This document shows positions 14,004 through 18,904 of a stretch of 18,904 nt of DNA, piece by piece. A program made the position numbers and the translations under genes. Below the pieces are notes generated by a model. That model was given only the letters and a program-made list of their open reading frames with translations, was not told where the DNA came from and did not search any database. How positions within the stretch are numbered: position 1 is the first letter of the stretch; the number at the start of each line of letters is the position of its first letter. This stretch comes from UBA6022 sp032154105 (GTDB taxonomy: Bacteria > Patescibacteriota > Saccharimonadia > Saccharimonadales > Saccharimonadaceae). The stretch lies in assembly GCA_032154105.1 (NCBI GenBank), contig JALDYI010000010.1, forward strand, positions 1 to 18,904, in the 5' to 3' direction.

Positions 14004-14024
14004 TCAGCGATGGTTGATGCACAT
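14004..14024 (-). CDS. possible leader peptide MCINHR
   Basis: A six-codon frame (Met-Cys-Ile-Asn-His-Arg, then TGA) whose ATG lies seven bases after a TATAAT box, so it would be translated from the first bases of the message. It stands about 40 bases before the small unknown gene at 13963 and might control it. The frame is short enough to arise by chance. Confidence 0.25.
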   Translation of the reverse strand: MCINHR

Positions 14025-14031
14025 TTTGAAT

Positions 14032-14037
14032 ATTATA
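14032..14037 (-). promoter_or_regulatory. -10 box downstream of argS
   Basis: TATAAT on the minus strand, about 20 bases after the argS stop. Predicted +1 at 14025. It would drive the possible leader peptide and the small unknown gene behind it, with a leader of about 60-70 bases. Confidence 0.5.
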
Positions 14038-14059
14038 CAGTAATTTACCGAAATTGCAA

Positions 14060-15739
14060 CTACATCTGCGTAGGCACTTCAATGCCAAGTAGGCTCAAGC
14101 CATGCGTAAATACTTGACTCACCTTACCAAGTAGCTCAAGGCGAGCAGCCTTCTCGATACTCTCGGCATCGCTCACGCGAGTCGTTTCATAGTAACGATT
14201 TAGCTCACGGGCAAGCTCGTAAAGATAGTTCGAAACTTTATGCGGCTCAAGATCACGCGCCGCCAGGCGCACGACATTCGGGTACTCCAATAGTTTCGCA
14301 ATAATCTGCTTTTCAGCCTCATAGTCATAGCCGATGGTGTCGATAGTCTCAAGTATATTATCGGCAATAATTTTATTCACGCGCACAGCGGCATATTGAA
14401 TGTATGGCCCACTAAAGCCAGTCAGCGCAAAAATGCTCTCCCAGTCGAACAAAATATTAGTACGACGATCAGCCGCGAAGTCACTGAACTTAATTGCACC
14501 AAGGGCAATTTTCTTAATATCATCGTCCGATACATCTCGGCCCGCCACAATCTCACGCGCTTTTGCTTCGGCGGTATCAAGCAGCTCTTCCATCAGTACC
14601 ACACCTTTACGGCTGCTCATTTTCTCGCGCGTACCGTCTTCGTTGAGCTGATCAATCAGTCCAAACCACATGTGAATAAGCTCGGTCTGAACACCAAGTT
14701 TCTTCGCCATCGCAAAGAGCTGAGAGAAGTAAAATTGTTGTTCAGCGGCTACCACATAAATCACACGATCAGGATGCCAGTTCTCCTCGCGGTATAAAAT
14801 AGTCGCAAGATCAGTGGTTGCATACAGCGCAGCACCGTTAGACTTTTGCACCAATAACGGCACGTCAAAGCCATATTCATCAAGCGGCACAATGATAGAG
14901 CCGTCATCATTTTGCGTAGCAACACCACTCGTAAGTAGCTTCCGCACTGCCTCTTTGCCCTTCGGAGCAAAGAACGCTTCGCCCAGCTCATACTGAGTAT
15001 CGATCTTGAGACGCTTCATCACACCATGAATGTGCGCAAGGCTGATTTCGTTAAAGCGTTTGCTATACGCCTGCGCTTCTTCATCACCGCCCTCAAGGCG
15101 GATCAGCCAATCTTGCACCTGATCGGCAAGGTCACTTCCACCCTGCTCTTTTTCATCCTTCAGTGCCCTCTTGGTCTCAATATAAACACGGCCAAGCTCG
15201 TAGACACCATCTTTTTCAAGTGCCGCCTCGCTACTGAACTTCAAGAAGCCTACGACCCAAATGCCAAATGGCGCACCGTAGTCACCCAAGTGGTTATCGG
15301 TAATTACCTTCCAGCCCGTTGCTTCCATGAGCCGCTTAGCTGCCCAGCCCTGATTGCCCGGACGAAGATGCCCTACGCTATATGGCTTTGCCATATTTGG
15401 ACTCGGATATTCAACAACAGCCGTTTTACCGGCGCCATCGGTATTTTCTCCGTAGGTAGCACTCCACTGCTCGTGAAGATTCACAAGCAAGCTCCTGGCG
15501 GCAACTCGGAGATTAATAAAGCCTGGCCCAGCAATAGTCACTTCAGAAAACTCACCCGTCTGGCGAAGCTCTTCGGCAATCTGCTCAGCTACTTCTCGTG
15601 GGTTTTTTCCAAGGGGCTTGGCAAGTTGCAGCGCCACATTGGTGGCGTAGTCGCCAAACTGCGCATCGGGGCGCGTCAGCTGGACGCTTTGTTCGACACT
15701 AAAAAGTCGGCTTATGATCTGTTCGATAATCTTATTCAT
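14060..15739 (-). CDS. argS: arginyl-tRNA synthetase
   Basis: Class I aminoacyl-tRNA synthetase that charges tRNA-Arg with arginine; 559 residues. The N-terminal tRNA-contacting domain is marked by QFGDYATNVALQLAK. The first signature reads SPNMAKPYSVGHLRPG, in which the HIGH motif is SVGH (Ser121 to His124), so the first His is replaced. The second signature is KMSSRKG. The C-terminal anticodon-binding helical domain includes FSGPYIQYAAVRVNKI and ends LGIEVPTQM. Length is normal for the family. It has its own extended -10 promoter with almost no leader. The 50-residue gene upstream is on the same strand. Confidence 0.97.
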   Translation of the reverse strand: MNKIIEQIISRLFSVEQSVQLTRPDAQFGDYATNVALQLAKPLGKNPREVAEQIAEELRQTGEFSEVTIAGPGFINLRVAARSLLVNLHEQWSATYGENTDGAGKTAVVEYPSPNMAKPYSVGHLRPGNQGWAAKRLMEATGWKVITDNHLGDYGAPFGIWVVGFLKFSSEAALEKDGVYELGRVYIETKRALKDEKEQGGSDLADQVQDWLIRLEGGDEEAQAYSKRFNEISLAHIHGVMKRLKIDTQYELGEAFFAPKGKEAVRKLLTSGVATQNDDGSIIVPLDEYGFDVPLLVQKSNGAALYATTDLATILYREENWHPDRVIYVVAAEQQFYFSQLFAMAKKLGVQTELIHMWFGLIDQLNEDGTREKMSSRKGVVLMEELLDTAEAKAREIVAGRDVSDDDIKKIALGAIKFSDFAADRRTNILFDWESIFALTGFSGPYIQYAAVRVNKIIADNILETIDTIGYDYEAEKQIIAKLLEYPNVVRLAARDLEPHKVSNYLYELARELNRYYETTRVSDAESIEKAARLELLGKVSQVFTHGLSLLGIEVPTQM

Positions 15740-15747
15740 TGAATCTT

Positions 15748-15756
15748 ATTATAACA
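15748..15756 (-). promoter_or_regulatory. extended -10 of argS (near-leaderless)
   Basis: TGTTATAAT on the minus strand, then eight bases to the ATG at 15739; predicted leader two bases. The -35 region is covered by an imperfect palindrome at 15771-15792 (GAAGGTATGC with GCATATCTTC), which could be an operator. Confidence 0.7.
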
Positions 15757-15833
15757 CTAGTGAACGAGCAGAAGGTATGCACGCATATCTTCTCAAGTGA
15801 CGACGTGTTTCAGCGAAGCCATAACGAATGAGA

Positions 15834-15986
15834 TTACGCAGCCTGGCTATCGTCATCGAGCATCGCACTACTCAGATTGCTCGATACGAGGCCGATGCCT
15901 TTGACCTGTTGCAACACAAAGCTCAGCGCACTCATGTCGTCCATGCCAAGATCTGCTGTTTCGGGGGTGATTTTTTCTTCAGCCAT
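15834..15986 (-). CDS. small acidic protein, 50 residues
   Basis: A short frame reading MAEEKITPETADLGMDDM, then SALSFVLQQVKGIGLVSS and ending AMLDDDSQAA. It is acidic with a more hydrophobic middle and has no cysteine or membrane helix. I do not recognise it. It is supported by a very good promoter upstream (TTGACA, 17-base spacer, TGCTAATGT) and by its location in an otherwise empty 334-base gap between argS and the CcdA-like gene. The ribosome site is weak (AAGAAAG), which lowers confidence. It could be a small regulatory or structural protein. Confidence 0.6.
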   Translation of the reverse strand: MAEEKITPETADLGMDDMSALSFVLQQVKGIGLVSSNLSSAMLDDDSQAA

Positions 15987-16015
15987 ATGTTTATTTTCTT
16001 TCTTTTATACTATAA

Positions 16016-16044
16016 ACATTAGCACTATTTATGCACTTTGTCAA
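16016..16044 (-). promoter_or_regulatory. consensus promoter of the 50-residue protein gene
   Basis: On the minus strand: TTGACA at 16044-16039, 17-base spacer ending in TGC, TAATGT at 16021-16016. Predicted +1 near 16009, giving a leader of about 23 bases. A TATAGT at 16014-16009 is an alternative -10. Confidence 0.65.
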
Positions 16045-16073
16045 TATGTTCGTAATGGCTCGCTACCCTTGTG

Positions 16074-16799
16074 TCACGAACGCGACATGAGGCCAGACTC
16101 AAGATCAATCTGCCAATCGAACAACCCACTACTCACCAGCCAACCGAGTAATTGCTTATCAAGACCAGTCATGATCATTACGCCGATAAGAATTAGTATG
16201 ACGCCTAATACGCGACGAAATGCACCCCGTGGATTGACCCCCCACCCCAGTCGCGTGATCAATGCTCGACCAAAAACCGCGATAAGCACGAGCAACACAA
16301 CAAGCCCGGCAACATACGCAAGCAAATAACCCAGCCCGACAAATAAATCAGCCGGAAGAATAGTTGCAACGATCAGAGCATACGTTGGACTACATGCACT
16401 AAATACTGGCCCAAGGCTTGCACCCAGCAAGACATCGGCCCATACCCCGCGCCGCCGAGACGCATTGGCCATTGTGTGCTGCGCGGTGATAGGTAGTCGC
16501 AGTGCCAAAGCCAGCTGGTCCCACAAACCTGGGAATAATGTCGCGATGCCGAACAAGACGATTATTACGCCGCTTATTGTGCTCCATACTACTGTCGGCA
16601 CGGCAATTAAAAGTGTGGTCGATTTAAGCAAGATACTGAAAATAATAATTGAAACGGCCAAGCCCCCAATCAAGAAAAATGGACTACGCTGGCGCTCTCC
16701 GGTCGCGCTACGCGTGAGCAGCACTGGTAGCATCGATATCACACACGGAGCAAGAATCGACAGCATACCTGCGAGAAACGAGGTGACGACAAGAATCAT
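16074..16799 (-). CDS. CcdA/DsbD-like transmembrane electron carrier
   Basis: A 241-residue polytopic membrane protein with about six helices. The two redox cysteines expected of the CcdA/DsbD family are present: Cys19 in LSILAPCVI near the start of TM1, and Cys136 in GPVFSACSPTY in the fourth helix. Such proteins pass electrons from cytoplasmic thioredoxin to partners outside the membrane. The obvious partner is the membrane-anchored thioredoxin immediately upstream, whose stop overlaps this ATG (ATGA), so the two are translationally coupled. No cytochrome c genes are nearby, so a role in cytochrome biogenesis is not suggested. Confidence 0.92.
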   Translation of the reverse strand: MILVVTSFLAGMLSILAPCVISMLPVLLTRSATGERQRSPFFLIGGLAVSIIIFSILLKSTTLLIAVPTVVWSTISGVIIVLFGIATLFPGLWDQLALALRLPITAQHTMANASRRRGVWADVLLGASLGPVFSACSPTYALIVATILPADLFVGLGYLLAYVAGLVVLLVLIAVFGRALITRLGWGVNPRGAFRRVLGVILILIGVMIMTGLDKQLLGWLVSSGLFDWQIDLESGLMSRS

Positions 16800-17275
16800 C
16801 TCGTATTCTCAATGATCGCGTCGATCGACTTATCCTTGCCGTAGCCTGTCCAACTTGCAAGCTTGGCACCGGTGGCGTCGATCCGAACAAATGTCGACTG
16901 GATTGTTACTCCGTACTTTTGACGAAGCTCCTGAGACGAGTCGTAATCGGCCTTAAGAATCTGCACACCGTCTGGTATGCTATTTGCCTGAATTGCTTTT
17001 TCAAACCCTCGGCACTCTGGACACCAAGAGGCGTGAAAAAAGATGATAGTTGTGTCGTATCCCGCCGCATCCAACGACGCGCTACTATAGTCGGCGTATC
17101 GCCCATCCGCTTTCGTAGCCGAGGCTTCCACTGGCGCATCTGACTTGAGTTCATTACCCGATGTCACAACTGGCGTATCCGATACCCTCGGTTTACTTTG
17201 AAGAATGACAATAGCCGATATCGTCGCTACCGCAATACCAACAGCCACAATACCGCTCAGCGCGAGCTTTTTCAT
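16796..17275 (-). CDS. membrane-anchored thioredoxin-like protein
   Basis: A 159-residue protein with an N-terminal hydrophobic segment (residues about 5-25: LALSGIVAVGIAVATISAIV), a Ser/Thr/Ala-rich linker, then a thioredoxin domain with active site WCPEC (Cys85, Cys88). The domain should lie outside the cytoplasmic membrane, where it could reduce or exchange disulfides in surface proteins. It is the first gene of a two-gene unit with the CcdA-like carrier, which would supply its electrons. The start has TGATATAAT six bases upstream, predicting a leaderless message; the TGA of that box is the stop codon of pyrG. Confidence 0.93.
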   Translation of the reverse strand: MKKLALSGIVAVGIAVATISAIVILQSKPRVSDTPVVTSGNELKSDAPVEASATKADGRYADYSSASLDAAGYDTTIIFFHASWCPECRGFEKAIQANSIPDGVQILKADYDSSQELRQKYGVTIQSTFVRIDATGAKLASWTGYGKDKSIDAIIENTR

Positions 17276-17281
17276 GTATCT

Positions 17282-17290
17282 ATTATATCA
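17282..17290 (-). promoter_or_regulatory. extended -10 of the thioredoxin-CcdA operon (leaderless)
   Basis: TGATATAAT on the minus strand, then AGATAC, then ATG at 17275; predicted +1 is the A of ATG. The TGA overlaps the pyrG stop codon. Confidence 0.8.
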
Positions 17291-18886
17291 TTTTCCTCTT
17301 GCAGCAACGATAAGTCCCCTAAATAGCGGATGGGCACGCGAAGGCCGGCTACGAAATTCCGGATGAGCTTGCGTAGCTACGAAATACGGATGGTGCGGCG
17401 CTTCGACAAACTCAACCAGCTTACCGTCTGGCGACATGCCACTTACGCGCACACCGCCTCTGGCGATGTCGTCAACGAATGCTCGATTCACCTCATAACG
17501 GTGGCGGTGGCGCTCGACGATATCGTGCATACCGTATAGCTCTGCTACCTTAGAGCCGTTAATAAGCGCGGCCGGGTAGTCACCGAGCCGAAGTGTTCCA
17601 CCAGTTGACTCCTTGCCGGCCTGGCCGTCCATGATGTACACGACGTTTTGTTTGGTGTCGCCAAACTCGCTACTATTGGCCTCCAAAAGACCACCCTTTC
17701 GCGCGGCCGCAATCACCGCTACCTGTAAGCCCAGGCAAATACCGAGATATGGCACGTCGTGGTCGAGTGCATAGCGAGCTGCCGCAACTTTACCCTCAGT
17801 ACCTCGGGCACCAAATCCACCAGGCACTAAAAGCGCATCGACAGCACTGAAGTCGGCATCGGTTGCCGTCTCGGCATTGATCCACTGTACTTTCAAGCAG
17901 GTTTCTTGCTCCCAGGCGGCCGCTTTTAGTGCCTCGAGCACCGAGATGTACGTATCCTCATTATCCATATACTTTGCAACCAAACCGACTGTCACCGTTT
18001 CGTCATGTTCGGCGGTCTGACGATCGATAATCGTCTGCCACTTTGTCAGATCAGGTTGCGTCGTTAGCCCTGAGAATTTCGTTAGTACATCATGGAGGCC
18101 ACTTTCGGCAATCGTGAGCGGAATACGAAATACAGTATCGACATTCGGCTGCAACAATACGGCACTGCGCGGCACGCCGCCAAACAGACTGATCTTGTCG
18201 GCAATGCTCTCCGGCGCTGGTGTGTCGGTCCGTACAATCACGCTGTCCGGTACGATGCCGAAGCCACGTAGGTCATTGAGCGCATTTTGTGCTGGCTTTG
18301 ATTTAAATTCTTTACTCGTACTAATGAACGGCACGTATACCACGTGCACATATAGGCAGTTCTCGCGCCCGACTTTCTGGCCAAGCTCGCGAATCGCCTC
18401 GATAAAGCTGAGGCCTTCGTAGTCGCCCACTGTCCCGCCGATTTCAACGATATGGATATCGCTGTCTTTGCCGGCTTCAATAATCGCTTCTTGAATTGCC
18501 TGCGTCAAATGCGGCACGAGCTGCACGGTCTTTCCGTGAAATTTGCCAGCACGCTCGTCTTCGATAAGCTGCGACAATAGTTTACCTGATAGTATCGCGT
18601 TCTTCTGCGTCAACTCAATGTCTAAAAATCGCTCGTAGTGCCCAAGATCAAGATCCGTCTCGGCACCATCCTTCGTCACAAAGCATTCGCCATGTTCCGC
18701 AGGATTCAAAAGACCCGCATCTACATTGAGATACGGGTCGCATTTTTGAATCGAAACGACACTACCCTTAGCTTGTAAAACTGCGCCAATACTAGCCGCG
18801 GTAATGCCTTTTCCTACCCCCGAGAGCACACCCCCAGTTACAAATATGTATTTCTGTTTTTTACCCATGTTCGCTATGTCTCCCAT
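17288..18886 (-). CDS. pyrG: CTP synthase
   Basis: It makes CTP from UTP with ATP and glutamine, the last step of pyrimidine nucleotide supply. 532 residues. The N-terminal amidoligase domain has the P-loop GGVLSGVGKGI, DPYLNVDAG, FVTKDGAETDLDLGHYERF and EIGGTVGDYEG. The C-terminal glutamine amidotransferase domain has GICLGLQ with the nucleophilic Cys, and the His-Glu pair in QAHPEF. Two starts are possible: ATG at 18886, eight bases after TGCTACAAT, and ATG at 18868 (MGKKQKYIF) with GGGAGA upstream, which is closer to the usual family start. The window ends 18 bases past the first, so the -35 is not in view. Confidence 0.97.
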   Translation of the reverse strand: MGDIANMGKKQKYIFVTGGVLSGVGKGITAASIGAVLQAKGSVVSIQKCDPYLNVDAGLLNPAEHGECFVTKDGAETDLDLGHYERFLDIELTQKNAILSGKLLSQLIEDERAGKFHGKTVQLVPHLTQAIQEAIIEAGKDSDIHIVEIGGTVGDYEGLSFIEAIRELGQKVGRENCLYVHVVYVPFISTSKEFKSKPAQNALNDLRGFGIVPDSVIVRTDTPAPESIADKISLFGGVPRSAVLLQPNVDTVFRIPLTIAESGLHDVLTKFSGLTTQPDLTKWQTIIDRQTAEHDETVTVGLVAKYMDNEDTYISVLEALKAAAWEQETCLKVQWINAETATDADFSAVDALLVPGGFGARGTEGKVAAARYALDHDVPYLGICLGLQVAVIAAARKGGLLEANSSEFGDTKQNVVYIMDGQAGKESTGGTLRLGDYPAALINGSKVAELYGMHDIVERHRHRYEVNRAFVDDIARGGVRVSGMSPDGKLVEFVEAPHHPYFVATQAHPEFRSRPSRAHPLFRGLIVAARGK

Positions 18887-18894
18887 GGAATTTC

Positions 18895-18903
18895 ATTGTA
18901 GCA
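18895..18903 (-). promoter_or_regulatory. extended -10 of pyrG (near-leaderless)
   Basis: TGCTACAAT on the minus strand, eight bases before the ATG at 18886; predicted leader two bases. If the downstream ATG at 18868 is used, the leader is about 20 bases and includes GGGAGA. Confidence 0.6.
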
Positions 18904-18904
18904 C

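Noticed and set aside
15026..15742. 238-residue plus-strand frame opposite argS
   Set aside because: No recognisable domain, no ribosome site, and fully antisense to a clear synthetase.
1..18904. Recoded UGA (as in some other CPR lineages), CRISPR arrays, insertion sequences, prophage or toxin-antitoxin genes
   Set aside because: UGA ends several full-length conserved proteins at the proper place; no direct-repeat array, transposase, integrase or toxin-antitoxin pair was seen.

Overview
The window is a compact stretch of bacterial chromosome of moderate GC content, about 19 kb. It carries 23 protein-coding genes that I can support and no rRNA, tRNA, CRISPR array or insertion sequence that I can see. 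UGA acts as a normal stop codon (for example after the HAD phosphatase, oligoribonuclease, thioredoxin and CTP synthase genes). The best guess is a Patescibacteria/CPR genome, most likely Saccharibacteria (TM7). The reasons are very short intergenic gaps, housekeeping genes mixed with single scattered type IV pilin genes, a primase with a degenerate zinc site, and an actinobacteria-like touch (a WhiB protein and many leaderless transcripts). The lineage is an inference; no 16S gene is in view.

Layout, left to right. 64-2128 (minus): mutM, a HAD phosphatase, and a membrane-anchored protein of unknown function. 2177-6745 (minus): a pilin, dut and polA fused head to tail (TAGATG), a second pilin, and a WhiB-family iron-sulfur regulator. 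6841-8059 (plus): an NMP/dephospho-CoA-kinase-like P-loop protein followed by a third pilin, ending at a long bidirectional terminator. 8119-10861 (minus): dnaG and rpoD, overlapping. 10918-11529 (plus): a membrane-anchored protein of unknown function, followed by a GC-rich, possibly structured RNA element. 11657-13566 (minus): mscL, msrB, orn and a YjbR-family gene. 13676-15986 (minus): a 50-residue protein, argS and an unknown small protein. 16074-18886 (minus): pyrG, a membrane-anchored thioredoxin and a CcdA-like electron carrier.

Together these cover DNA replication and repair (PolA, DnaG, dUTPase, MutM), transcription (RpoD, WhiB), RNA turnover (Orn), nucleotide supply (PyrG), translation (ArgS), redox and sulfur protection (MsrB, thioredoxin, CcdA), osmotic safety (MscL) and surface appendages (three pilins).

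The most striking pattern is in the promoters. At least eight genes have a -10 box (TANNNT) placed exactly six bases before the start codon, so the predicted transcript begins at the A of ATG. Five of these eight have an extended -10 (TGn). Genes inside operons, and a few others, have Shine-Dalgarno sites instead. Other points worth a look are the primase with all four zinc ligands replaced, the WhiB protein outside its usual phylum, the possible structured RNA at 11556-11644, even cysteine numbers in the exported proteins beside a thioredoxin/CcdA pair, and a perfect 16-bp hairpin at 13628-13664.
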